From Cohnella luojiensis (GTDB lineage: Bacteria > Bacillota > Bacilli > Paenibacillales > Paenibacillaceae): a stretch of DNA of 64,000 nt. The stretch covers positions 1 through 64,000 of the forward strand of contig NZ_SOMN01000003.1 in assembly GCF_004564235.1 (NCBI RefSeq), written 5' to 3'. Shown here in pieces: positions 52,917-61,772 of the stretch (the first letter of the stretch is position 1; each line of letters begins with the position of its first letter). The notes under the pieces were generated by a model that had not been told where the DNA came from, did not search any database, and saw only the letters and a program-made list of their open reading frames with translations. Both the position numbers and the translations under genes were made by a program.

Positions 52917-54326
52917 GTGGTATTTTCCAGTTTATTCTTTTTGTATTTATTCCTGCCGATTTTGCTAATCGCCTATTTCGTATTTAAGAATACGACGTAC
53001 CGCAATTGGATTCTGATCTTCTTTTCCTTCGCCTTCTACGCTTGGGGTGAGCCCGTATGGATCGTATTGTTGCTAATCGCCTCCATGATAGGCTACTTAT
53101 TCGCGTTGGGAATCGAAAAATATAGGGGAACTTGGTTGGCCAAAGCGCAGTTTATAGCGGCAATCGCGGTCAATATCGGTATACTGGGTTTTTTCAAATA
53201 TGCCGGGTTTCTTGTCGATAACGTTAACTCGATTTTACCGTTTAACATTCCGCATCCCGAGGTTACGTTACCGATCGGGATATCCTTTTTCACATTCGAA
53301 ATCATATGTTACCTAACGGACGTATATAAAGGGACGATCAAAGCTCCTAGATCCCCTAAGAAAATATTGCTTTATGTTTCCTTCTTCCCGCATTTGGTGG
53401 CCGGGCCGATTATTCGTTATTCGGATATCGAGCAACAGATCGATAATCCTAAAGTCACGATGTCCGGGTTCAGCGAAGGGATTACGCGGTTCATGATCGG
53501 CCTTGGAAAGAAGGTCATCATCGCAAACCTGTTGGGAGAGAGTGTGTCGCAGCTGCTGAATCCGACCGCCGGCTCGTCTTCCGTTCTCGGAATTTGGTTC
53601 GGAGTCTGCTTGTTCGCCCTTCAAATCTACTTCGACTTCTCCGGGTATTCGGATATGGCTATCGGTTTAGGCAAAATGTTCGGGTTCAACCTTCGCGAGA
53701 ACTTCAACTATCCTTATATTTCGAAGTCGGCGGGCGACTTTTGGCGTCGGTGGAACATGTCCTTGGGCGGGTTTTTCCGGGATTACGTCTATATTCCGCT
53801 AGGCGGAAACAAAAGGTTTTATTTACGGAATTTGTTCGTCGTTTGGTTCTTAACCGGCTTCTGGCACGGCGCAAGCTGGAACTTTATCATTTGGGGCTTG
53901 TATTTCGGGCTATTAATCTACCTAGAACGGCAGTTTCTCGGAAAATGGCTGGAGAAGGCCGGAGCGTTCGTCTCGCATGCCTATTCGACTCTTGCGATGC
54001 TGATCGGATGGGTGTGGTTTTACTTCACGGACCTTTCGTCCGCCATTAAAGCATTGCTGACCATGTTCGGCTTGTATAACAAGGAGCTTTACACGCTGGA
54101 ATTGCAAATCTACTTCAAAGAAAACTTGTTGCTGTTCCTTGTCGCGATCGTTGCATCTACGCCGTTAATGAAGTGGACTTTCACGCGTTTGGCGGAGTCC
54201 AATCCTAAGCTTGGGGCAGGCCTGAACGGAATAGGCGTACCTGCGTTAAACATCGCGATACTGATCGTGGCCACCATATTATTAATCGGCAGTACCTATA
54301 ATCCGTTTCTTTATTACCGGTTTTGA
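52917..54326 (+). CDS. AlgI-like MBOAT O-acyltransferase
   Basis: A 469-residue membrane-bound O-acyltransferase with about ten membrane segments. The conserved parts are FPHLVAGPIIRYSD (about residues 159-172), the YFDFSGYSDMAIG motif, SLGGFFRDYVYIPLGG and the active-site histidine in TGFWHGASWNF. It takes acyl groups from a cytoplasmic donor and passes them across the membrane for O-acetylation of an exported polymer. GTG 52917 has GGGGAGA upstream. The next gene is its outside partner. Confidence 0.93.
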   Translation: MVFSSLFFLYLFLPILLIAYFVFKNTTYRNWILIFFSFAFYAWGEPVWIVLLLIASMIGYLFALGIEKYRGTWLAKAQFIAAIAVNIGILGFFKYAGFLVDNVNSILPFNIPHPEVTLPIGISFFTFEIICYLTDVYKGTIKAPRSPKKILLYVSFFPHLVAGPIIRYSDIEQQIDNPKVTMSGFSEGITRFMIGLGKKVIIANLLGESVSQLLNPTAGSSSVLGIWFGVCLFALQIYFDFSGYSDMAIGLGKMFGFNLRENFNYPYISKSAGDFWRRWNMSLGGFFRDYVYIPLGGNKRFYLRNLFVVWFLTGFWHGASWNFIIWGLYFGLLIYLERQFLGKWLEKAGAFVSHAYSTLAMLIGWVWFYFTDLSSAIKALLTMFGLYNKELYTLELQIYFKENLLLFLVAIVASTPLMKWTFTRLAESNPKLGAGLNGIGVPALNIAILIVATILLIGSTYNPFLYYRF

Positions 54327-54340
54327 CGAGGAGGGCGAAA

Positions 54341-55591
54341 ATGAAGCTGCAGGTCAAACTCAATCTCATCTTGTTCTTGGTTTTTATCTTCGGTCTTGGA
54401 GCCGTAAACTTATTGCGACCGCATTCGCAGGAAGTGTCCGAACTCGAGCAACGGGATATTACCAAGCAACCGGAGTTTACCGTTGATCGGTTTTTCGAAG
54501 GTAATTATACTCGCGATTTCGATAACTATTTCTCCGATAACTTCGCTTACCGGACTTCCTTGGTTCAAGTCGGCACTAGCATGAAAGAGCTTAGAGGATT
54601 TCCGGACGAGAACGGCGCATCGATCGTCGTCCAAGGCGGAGATAATATGGCAGTCGCCCAGGATGTAAAGGAAAAGGAAGGCGAAGGCAGCTCGACAACG
54701 GATATAAACTCCAGCCAATATCTGATATTCAAAGACCGGGCGTATACGGCATTTAAATTCGCTGCTCCGGCTGCCGATTTGTACGCGGATGCTCTAAACC
54801 GTTTCCGTAAATCCGTAGATCCCGAAGTTCGCGTATATTCCTTGCTCGCGCCGACTTCGGTGGAATTCATCGGAAACGAGAAATATAAAGAGTTGTCGGA
54901 CTCGCAGAAGGACGCGTTTGCCTACTTGAACGAACGGTTAGATTCTACGATCGGACAGGTTGATGCTTATGGCGCGCTTAACGACCATAAAGATGAATAC
55001 ATCTATTTCCGCACGGACCACCATTGGACAGCCCTTGGCGCGTATTATGCTTACACCAAGCTTATGGAGTCGATGGGCGAAGCTGCGGTTCCGCTCAGCA
55101 AGTACAAGAAGAGCGATATGACGGACTTTTTGGGTACGGCGTATAAACAGACGTTAAAGAACGAGCTTAAAACACATCCGGATACTCTTACGTACTATAC
55201 GCCGTTTACTAAAAACACCTATACGATGTACACGTCGACAGGCAAAGCCCTTGAACGCAAAGCGGTCGATCCGAATTATGCCAAGAAGAGCAGCACATTC
55301 TATGCGACATTCCTCGGCGGAGATTATCCTTGGGGAGAAATCTCTACGGATAATCACAACGGCAAAAGGATCGTCGTCGTTAAAGATTCTTACGCTAACG
55401 CATTTATCCCGTTCTTAATGCCACATTTCGAGAAGGTATACTATTTAGACCCCCGGCACTACAAGAAGAACATGCTGGACTTCGTAAAAGAACAGAAGAT
55501 CACCGACGTTCTTTTCTTAAACAACTCTACCGTGGCCCGCAACGCCGGAATTGCCAAGCTGCTGAACGAGAAAATGGATATCGGCAAATAG
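54341..55591 (+). CDS. DHHW family (AlgX/AlgJ-like) exported acyl-transfer partner
   Basis: A 416-residue protein with an N-terminal membrane anchor/signal (about 5-25) and an outside SGNH-like domain. DHHWTALGAYYAY near residue 224 gives the DHHW family its name, and VVKDSYANAF near 347 supplies the Ser region. Proteins of this type complete O-acetylation together with an MBOAT partner, here 15 bases upstream. The target polymer cannot be read from the sequence, as no glycan synthesis genes are adjacent. GAGGAGGG supports ATG 54341. Confidence 0.9.
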   Translation: MKLQVKLNLILFLVFIFGLGAVNLLRPHSQEVSELEQRDITKQPEFTVDRFFEGNYTRDFDNYFSDNFAYRTSLVQVGTSMKELRGFPDENGASIVVQGGDNMAVAQDVKEKEGEGSSTTDINSSQYLIFKDRAYTAFKFAAPAADLYADALNRFRKSVDPEVRVYSLLAPTSVEFIGNEKYKELSDSQKDAFAYLNERLDSTIGQVDAYGALNDHKDEYIYFRTDHHWTALGAYYAYTKLMESMGEAAVPLSKYKKSDMTDFLGTAYKQTLKNELKTHPDTLTYYTPFTKNTYTMYTSTGKALERKAVDPNYAKKSSTFYATFLGGDYPWGEISTDNHNGKRIVVVKDSYANAFIPFLMPHFEKVYYLDPRHYKKNMLDFVKEQKITDVLFLNNSTVARNAGIAKLLNEKMDIGK

Positions 55592-55602
55592 AATGCGCGC
55601 AG

Positions 55603-55632
55603 AAGCGGCGACCTGAAGAGGTCGTCGCTTTT
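55603..55632 (+). terminator. Terminator after the MBOAT-DHHW pair
   Basis: AAGCGGCGACCT pairs with AGGTCGTCGCTT around a 4-base loop, followed by TT. Confidence 0.82.
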
Positions 55633-55721
55633 GCATGACCGGAGGGGATAAAACTGAATTTTGTCCCGGGCGGCAAAAAAAGGTACAATGGGAGGGTGAG
55701 TTTACATACGGAGGGGAAATT

Positions 55722-57152
55722 ATGCCAATCGAAGTCGATGTCGCTATCGTGGGCGGCGGGCCGGGAGGCTACACGGCAGCGGTTAAGGCGGCGCAAGCCG
55801 GACGCAGCGTCGTTATTATCGAACGGGACAAGCTGGGCGGAACATGTCTGCATCGCGGATGCATTCCAAGCAAATCCCTATTAAGAAGCGCGGAAGTATA
55901 TGCGACTATAGGGGAAGCGGCATCTTATGGATTAACCTTGCCCGAGGGAAGCGTTAACGTTGATTGGAAAGCCGTTATTAATCGTAAAAACAATATCGTA
56001 GAGCAGTTGCATAAGGGACTTCAAGCGCTTATGAAGCAACACCGTATTGAAGTCATCAAAGGGAGCGGGCGTATAATCGGGCCTTCGATCTTCTCTCCAC
56101 GGAGCGGGGCTATTGCCGTTGAGCTTGCGGATGGGCAATCGGAGACGGTCGTGCCAAAGAACGTCATCATCGCAACAGGATCGCGGCCACGCCGATTAGA
56201 AGGACTTTCATACGACGGAGAACGGATCGCGACAAGCGACGAAGCCTTGGATTGGTCTTCACGGCCTTCATCTATACTTATCATTGGCGGCGGAGTTATC
56301 GGAGTGGAGTGGGCGTCGATGCTTAGCGACTTCGGAACGAAAGTCACGCTCATCGAGACCGCGGACCGCGTGTTGCCGACGGAGGACAAGGATGTCAGCT
56401 CGGAAATCGCGAAAGCGCTGAAGAAGAGAGGCGTTATCATTCACACGGGTGCGTCTTTGCGCGCGGAAGGCTGCCGATTGACGGACACGGGTGTTCAAGC
56501 GGAAGTTACAGTGAAGGGCGAGGTTCTTGCTTTGACTGCGGAGAGAATGCTCGTATCTATCGGAAGGCAAGGCAACACGGAAAATCTTGGTTTGGAGAAT
56601 ACGGATGTAAAAACGGACAAGGGCTTCGTAAAAATAAATCCGAATACGCTTCAGACGGGCGAGTCGCATATTTACGCGATCGGAGATTGCATAGGCGGGA
56701 TACAACTAGCGCATGCGGCCATGCACGAAGCGAACGTCGCGGTAGAGCACTTGACGGGGCATAAGCCATCGCGTTACGCGGATCGCGACATTCCTCGCTG
56801 TATCTATTCCCGCCCGGAAGCTGCCTCCGTCGGTTGGACGGAAGCGGATGCCAAAGCGCAAGGTCATTCCGTAAAGACGGCGAAACTGCCGCTTCGAATT
56901 CTCGGTAAAGCGCTGGTATACGGCGAAAGCGACGGTTTCGCCAAGGTAGTGGCGGACTCCGTTACAGGGGACCTGCTCGGAGTCCATTTGGTTGGCGCGC
57001 ATGCAACGGAGTTAATTGCGGAGGCAGCGTTGGCCAAGCTGCTCGATGCCGTTCCGTGGGAAATCGGTCGTACGATTCACCCGCATCCGACATTGTCGGA
57101 AGCTATGCAGGAAGTGATGCTCGCATTGGATGGCGGAGCGAGTCACGGCTGA
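55722..57152 (+). CDS. lpdV: Dihydrolipoyl dehydrogenase of the branched-chain complex
   Basis: A 476-residue E3 flavoenzyme that re-oxidises dihydrolipoyl groups. FAD site VAIVGGGPGGYTAAVKAAQAG (about residues 6-26), redox disulfide GGTCLHRGCIPSK (about 41-53), NAD site IIGGGVIGVEWASMLSDFG, and the C-terminal catalytic HPHPTLSE. ATG 55722 follows GGAGGGG; the longer frame includes an unlikely leader. In B. subtilis the same gene starts the E3-E1-E2 part of the bkd operon. Confidence 0.95.
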   Translation: MPIEVDVAIVGGGPGGYTAAVKAAQAGRSVVIIERDKLGGTCLHRGCIPSKSLLRSAEVYATIGEAASYGLTLPEGSVNVDWKAVINRKNNIVEQLHKGLQALMKQHRIEVIKGSGRIIGPSIFSPRSGAIAVELADGQSETVVPKNVIIATGSRPRRLEGLSYDGERIATSDEALDWSSRPSSILIIGGGVIGVEWASMLSDFGTKVTLIETADRVLPTEDKDVSSEIAKALKKRGVIIHTGASLRAEGCRLTDTGVQAEVTVKGEVLALTAERMLVSIGRQGNTENLGLENTDVKTDKGFVKINPNTLQTGESHIYAIGDCIGGIQLAHAAMHEANVAVEHLTGHKPSRYADRDIPRCIYSRPEAASVGWTEADAKAQGHSVKTAKLPLRILGKALVYGESDGFAKVVADSVTGDLLGVHLVGAHATELIAEAALAKLLDAVPWEIGRTIHPHPTLSEAMQEVMLALDGGASHG

Positions 57153-57348
57153 CGACAGCGAAGAGGATGCTCAACCCCGGAGACTTTGTCTTCTTGCAGC
57201 GGGTGAATTGCCTTTTGGGCAAATTCATCCGGGCGGCGACGGGGTTGGGCGTTTCTTTTTGCTTCCAAGCGGAGTATAATAGGTTTTAAGTTCAAGTATT
57301 AAGACCTGGTTATAAAACCAACCTAAACCAAAGCAGGAGGACGCGCCC

Positions 57349-58377
57349 ATGAAACAAGCAGGTTCCGTCCAGCAAACCCATCGGCATACCGCTCTCGGCT
57401 TATCCGACGAGCGCGCTGTCGAGATGTACAAGACGATGATGCTTGCCCGTCGCTTCGATGAGCGGGGGCAATTGCTGCAACGCGCCGGTAAAGTCAACTT
57501 TCATATCTCGGGGATTACCCAGGAACCATCGCAAGTCGCGATGGGCTTTGCCATGGATTTGAAGAACGATTGGTTTCTTCCGTATTACAGGGACTACGGC
57601 TTTGTTTTATCGCTTGGGATGACGGTCAAGGAATTGATGTTGTCCGTGTACGCCAAGGGAGAAGATCCGAATAGCGCCGGACGCCAGATGCCGGGACATT
57701 TCGGAAGCAAGAGGCTCCGGATCGTTACGGGCTCTAGCCCGGTTACGACCCAAGTTCCTCACGCGACGGGCTTTGCGCTTGCGGCGAAGATGAGAGGCGA
57801 GCCGTCCGTCGCGATCGTAACGTTCGGAGACGGTTCAAGCAATCAAGGGGACTTCCACGAGGGCTGCAATTTCGCGGGCGTCCATCAGCTTCCGGTTATT
57901 TTCGTGTGCGAGAACAATCAGTACGCCATATCCATGCCGTTAGAGAAGCAGACGCGAGGACGCATCTGCGATCGTGCGCTCGGATACGGATTTCCAGGCA
58001 TCCGCGTGGATGGAAACGATCCGCTGGAAGTTTATCGCGTCGTTAGCGAAGCCCGCGAACGCGCGGCGTCCGGCCAAGGACCGACGTTGATCGAGATCAT
58101 GACTTATCGAGTCACCGCGCATTCGACGTCCGATAACGATCTTGCCTACAGAACGAAGGAAGAAGTAGATCTTCATAAAGGCAAAGATTCTTTACCGGTG
58201 TACAAGCAGTATTTGGTTGATGCCGGCTTGTGGTCGGAGGAACAGGAAGCGAAGCTGCAGACCGAAATCCGCGCCATTATCGACGAAGGCAACGAGTACG
58301 CGGAGAAAGCGGCATTCCAGCCCGTGGAAGACGCATTTCGGTATGTCTATGCGGAGCAAAGCGGGGAGGGCCAATAA
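57349..58377 (+). CDS. bkdAA: Branched-chain 2-oxoacid dehydrogenase E1 alpha subunit
   Basis: A 342-residue thiamine diphosphate subunit. The ThDP motif is FGDGSSNQGDFHEGCNFA (about residues 162-179). GRQMPGHFGSK and the phosphorylation-loop-like TYRVTAHSTSDND are family marks. With BkdAB it decarboxylates 2-oxoisovalerate, 2-oxoisocaproate and 2-oxo-3-methylvalerate, giving primers for iso/anteiso fatty acids. A TATAAT (57275-57280) lies in the 196-base gap to lpdV. AGGAGGAC supports the ATG. Confidence 0.95.
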   Translation: MKQAGSVQQTHRHTALGLSDERAVEMYKTMMLARRFDERGQLLQRAGKVNFHISGITQEPSQVAMGFAMDLKNDWFLPYYRDYGFVLSLGMTVKELMLSVYAKGEDPNSAGRQMPGHFGSKRLRIVTGSSPVTTQVPHATGFALAAKMRGEPSVAIVTFGDGSSNQGDFHEGCNFAGVHQLPVIFVCENNQYAISMPLEKQTRGRICDRALGYGFPGIRVDGNDPLEVYRVVSEARERAASGQGPTLIEIMTYRVTAHSTSDNDLAYRTKEEVDLHKGKDSLPVYKQYLVDAGLWSEEQEAKLQTEIRAIIDEGNEYAEKAAFQPVEDAFRYVYAEQSGEGQ

Positions 58378-59363
58378 TGCCGGTTATTGAATATATCGAT
58401 GCCATTCGGTTGGCGATGAAGGAAGAGATGGAGCGGGATAGCGACGTATTCGTCATGGGCGAGGACGTCGGGCTTAAAGGCGGCGTATTCACCACGACTA
58501 AGGGCTTGCAGCTGCAATTCGGCGAACAGCGCGTTTTAGATGCTCCGCTCGCGGAATCCGCGATCGCAGGCGTTGCGATCGGCGCGGCCATGGCCGGAAT
58601 GAAGCCGATTGCCGAGATGCAATATTCGGACTTCATGTTCCCCGCGACGAACCAAATCATTAGCGAAGCAGCCAAGATTCGTTATCGTTCCAACAACGAC
58701 TGGGATTGCCCTATCGTAATCAGGGCTCCGATCGGCGGGGGCGTGTTCGGCGGATTGTACCACTCTCAATGTCCGGAATCCGTGTTCTTCGGAACCCCCG
58801 GCTTGAAGATCGTAGCTCCCTCTACCGCTTACGATGCGAAGGGGTTGCTTAAAGCGGCCATTCGCGATCCGGATCCCGTTATTTTCTTCGAGAACAAGAA
58901 ATGCTACCGACTCATTACGGACGAAGTTCCGGACGAGGATTATATCGTTCCGATCGGGAAGGCGAACGTCATGAGGGAAGGCAGCGACCTTACGGTTATC
59001 GGCTACAGCATGCCGCTTCACTTCGCGATGCAGGCTGCGGAGGAATTGTCCCAGGAGCATGGAATCGAAGCTCATATTCTGGATCTGCGGACGATTCAAC
59101 CGCTCGATCGGGAAGGCATCCTCGAAGCCGTTGCCAAGACCGGCAAAGTTCTAATCATTCATGAAGATAACAAGACGGGCGGTATTGGGGCCGAAGTGGC
59201 CGCTATTATCGCGGAGGAGCTTCTATATGATTTGGACGCTCCCATTCGTCGACTATGCGGACCGGATGTGCCGGCAATGCCGATCAATCCTCCGGGCGAG
59301 AAGCATTTCCTGCTGAACAAAGAAAAGCTCAAAACAGCGATGCTGGAGCTTGCGCGCTACTAA
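58377..59363 (+). CDS. bkdAB: Branched-chain 2-oxoacid dehydrogenase E1 beta subunit
   Basis: A 328-residue transketolase-type beta subunit. Typical parts are VFVMGEDVGLKGGVF, RVLDAPLAESAIAGVAIGAAM, EMQYSDFMFPATNQI and ILDLRTIQPLD. ATG 58377 overlaps the bkdAA stop (TAATG), keeping subunits equal. It forms the alpha2beta2 E1. Confidence 0.96.
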   Translation: MPVIEYIDAIRLAMKEEMERDSDVFVMGEDVGLKGGVFTTTKGLQLQFGEQRVLDAPLAESAIAGVAIGAAMAGMKPIAEMQYSDFMFPATNQIISEAAKIRYRSNNDWDCPIVIRAPIGGGVFGGLYHSQCPESVFFGTPGLKIVAPSTAYDAKGLLKAAIRDPDPVIFFENKKCYRLITDEVPDEDYIVPIGKANVMREGSDLTVIGYSMPLHFAMQAAEELSQEHGIEAHILDLRTIQPLDREGILEAVAKTGKVLIIHEDNKTGGIGAEVAAIIAEELLYDLDAPIRRLCGPDVPAMPINPPGEKHFLLNKEKLKTAMLELARY

Positions 59364-59398
59364 GCCGGCGATCGATTACCGGGGAGGAGAACTAATAA

Positions 59399-60796
59399 AT
59401 GGCAAAACAGATTATCGAAGTTACGATGCCGCAATTAGCGGAATCGCTCGTGTCCGCGACGATCGACAAGTGGGTGAAGCAGCCCGGCGATATGGTGGAT
59501 ATGTATGAGCCGCTATGCGACATTCTTACCGATAAAGTAAACGCGGAGCTTCCGTCGACCGTAAGGGGCAAGCTCGTCAAGCATTTGATCGGAGAAGGGG
59601 AAACCGTCGAAGTCGGCACGGCGATCTGCCTGATAGAAACGGAAGTAAGCGATCAGTCGAGTCAGTCGACGGATAACGGCGTTTCGGAAGCGGCGACCGC
59701 CAATCCGCAGATGCAACCATCAGCGTCCCGTCCGTTAGTCTCGGCATCGGTTTCCAGCGCTATCGACTCCAATGCGCCGATGCGCCATCGTTACTCGCCG
59801 GCCGTCCAGAAGCTGGCTGCTGAGCATGGCATCGATTTGTCGCTTGTGCCGGGAACGGGAGAAGGCGGACGAATTACGCGCAAAGACGTACTTGTCGCGG
59901 CTGAGTCAGGTTCCGCGAAGCTAGGTTCAGCCTCAACCGGAGGGGCACCGAGCTCGGCTCAGCCAAGCGCCGGTGCAGCTTCCGCGTCCCATTTCGTTCC
60001 GATGGATCCGAAGGTTCCGGTTCGCTCTACGGGCATGCATCTGACCGAGTCCCCGCGTATCCCGTCTGTCGAATCGCAAGCTCAAGAGGTTCCCGGGCGC
60101 GGTGAATATTTTATCGATATTACGCCTATTCGGAACACGATCGCCAGCCGCATGCGTCAGAGCGTAACGGAAATCCCTCACGCGTGGACGATGATCGAGG
60201 TGGACGTAACCAATCTGGTCATGCTCCGCGGCAAGTTGAAGGACGACTTCCAGAGAAAAGAAGGCATTAACCTCACTTACATGCCTTTCCTGATCAAAGC
60301 GGTCGTGAACGCGATCAAAGACTATCCGATCATGAATTCCATCTGGGCAGTCGACAAAATCATCGTGAAGCGCGATATCAATATTTCGCTGGCGGTCGGT
60401 ACCGAGGATTCCGTTATTACTCCGGTCATTCGCAATGCCGATCAGAAGAACGTACCGGGAATCGCCCATGAGATTGACGATTTGGTGAGGCGAACGAGAA
60501 ATAACAAGCTCACGTTAACCGATTTGCAAGGCGGTACCTTCACGGTAAACAATACGGGGTCATTCGGTTCGATTCTGTCTCAGCCTATCATTAACTATCC
60601 TCAAGCGGCGATTCTCACTTTTGAATCCATCGTCAAAAAGCCTGTCGTCATCAACGACATGATTGCCGTTCGTTCAATGGTTAATCTGTGCCTGTCGCTT
60701 GATCACCGAATCCTTGACGGAGTCATCTGCGGACGATTCCTGCAACGCGTCAAGGAGAATCTTGAAAGCTACAATCTGGATACGAAGCTGTACTAA
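59399..60796 (+). CDS. bkdB: Branched-chain 2-oxoacid dehydrogenase E2 acyltransferase
   Basis: A 465-residue E2 core protein. The lipoyl domain is at residues 1-80 with lipoyl Lys46 (LTDKVNAELPS). After a Ser/Gln/Ala linker comes the E3/E1-binding domain (RYSPAVQKLAAEHGIDLSL, about 130-148, ending in GRITRKDVL), a second linker, and the catalytic domain (about 240-465) with SLDHRILDG near its end. It moves the branched acyl group to CoA. GGGGAGGAG supports the ATG. lipB lies 145 bases downstream. Confidence 0.96.
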   Translation: MAKQIIEVTMPQLAESLVSATIDKWVKQPGDMVDMYEPLCDILTDKVNAELPSTVRGKLVKHLIGEGETVEVGTAICLIETEVSDQSSQSTDNGVSEAATANPQMQPSASRPLVSASVSSAIDSNAPMRHRYSPAVQKLAAEHGIDLSLVPGTGEGGRITRKDVLVAAESGSAKLGSASTGGAPSSAQPSAGAASASHFVPMDPKVPVRSTGMHLTESPRIPSVESQAQEVPGRGEYFIDITPIRNTIASRMRQSVTEIPHAWTMIEVDVTNLVMLRGKLKDDFQRKEGINLTYMPFLIKAVVNAIKDYPIMNSIWAVDKIIVKRDINISLAVGTEDSVITPVIRNADQKNVPGIAHEIDDLVRRTRNNKLTLTDLQGGTFTVNNTGSFGSILSQPIINYPQAAILTFESIVKKPVVINDMIAVRSMVNLCLSLDHRILDGVICGRFLQRVKENLESYNLDTKLY

Positions 60797-60941
60797 GCAA
60801 GGAACTGCTCCCGGTTCATCGCTAATGAAGATGCGCCGGGTTTTCTTGTGGCTACTCTCCCAATAAGATTCGGTTTTCGTTTGCGGTGGGGGATTACGAT
60901 AAGCTACAATGAGAGTTGAGTTGCGGAAGGGGGCCATAGGA

Positions 60942-61634
60942 ATGCCTATGCTGGAAGCCCAATGGTTGGCTAGAATGGACTACGGTATTGCTTGGGAACT
61001 GCAGAAGAAGCTCATAAGGGAAATCGACCGCGAGGAGAGTTCGGAAGCGCTGCTCTTATTGGAGCATACTCCAACGTATACAATCGGTTCGGACCGCCAT
61101 CCCGAACATCTGCTTTACGGTAAAGAGGAGTTAGCCCGAAGAGGAATTTCGCTGTACGAAATCGATCGGGGAGGCGACATCACTTATCACGGTCCCGGCC
61201 AGTTGGTAGGATATCCGTTACTGTACTTGGACGCGGTAGGGTTGGATCTGCATGCGTACCTAAGAAACTTAGAGGAAGTCATTATTAAGCTGTTGGCAGA
61301 CTTCGGAATTTCGGGAGGAAGAAAGCCTGAGTACACGGGAGTCTGGGTAGGGGATTCGAAGATCGCGGCAATAGGCGTCAAATTTAATAAAGCCCGCACT
61401 CGGCGGGGGTTCGTCACGAGTCACGGGTTCGCTCTTAACGTGAAGAAGAACGTGGAGCAGGAAGGTTTTCAAGGGATTATTCCTTGCGGGATCACGGAGT
61501 TCGGAGTCACTTCTCTCGAGACGCTTACCGGGCTTGAATGGCAGGTTGAGGATATCGGGCGTCGAATACTCCCTTATTTCGCGGAGGTATTCGGTTACGC
61601 CGTACCTACTGTAATAGAGAGCCTAAGCTCATAA
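60942..61634 (+). CDS. lipB: Lipoyl(octanoyl) transferase LipB
   Basis: A 230-residue octanoyltransferase that moves octanoate from acyl carrier protein to lipoyl domains such as that of BkdB. The signature is RGGDITYHGPGQLVGYPL (about 79-96), with KIAAIGVK near 143-150 (catalytic Lys) and the catalytic Cys in IIPCGITEFGVTSL. ATG 60942 has GGAAGGGGG 8 bases upstream; ATG 60948 is possible. B. subtilis uses LipM/LipL in place of LipB, so this gene marks another route to lipoylation. Confidence 0.94.
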   Translation: MPMLEAQWLARMDYGIAWELQKKLIREIDREESSEALLLLEHTPTYTIGSDRHPEHLLYGKEELARRGISLYEIDRGGDITYHGPGQLVGYPLLYLDAVGLDLHAYLRNLEEVIIKLLADFGISGGRKPEYTGVWVGDSKIAAIGVKFNKARTRRGFVTSHGFALNVKKNVEQEGFQGIIPCGITEFGVTSLETLTGLEWQVEDIGRRILPYFAEVFGYAVPTVIESLSS

Positions 61635-61701
61635 GCAAAGTAGATACGACCAACACCAGCAACGTAACGTAAATGACGATCTTAAACCAACGATTGTTCA
61701 T
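61606..61701 (-). CDS. prli42: Prli42-like stressosome-associated miniprotein
   Basis: A 31-residue ORF, too short for ordinary gene calls. It starts MNNRWFKIVIYVTLL and ends MSLGSLLQ. The pattern of a basic N-terminus, one membrane helix (about residues 7-28) and a Ser-Thr-Leu-Leu stretch matches Prli42, the membrane miniprotein that tethers the stressosome in Listeria. AAAGGATG lies 9 bases before the ATG. Its last 29 bases overlap the lipB end on the other strand. The name rests on pattern and length, not on alignment. Confidence 0.75.
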   Translation of the reverse strand: MNNRWFKIVIYVTLLVLVVSTLLMSLGSLLQ

Positions 61702-61772
61702 CGATAACATCCTTTCAATAAGGGCTTGTCCACTATTCTATTGTAACGAAAGCTTCGTCAGGAGGAAAGATC

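Noticed and set aside
57243-57262. Possible sigma-54 promoter before bkdAA (GG and GC elements)
   Set aside because: The spacing between GG and GC is 11-12 bases instead of 10, and no BkdR-type activator gene is in the window.
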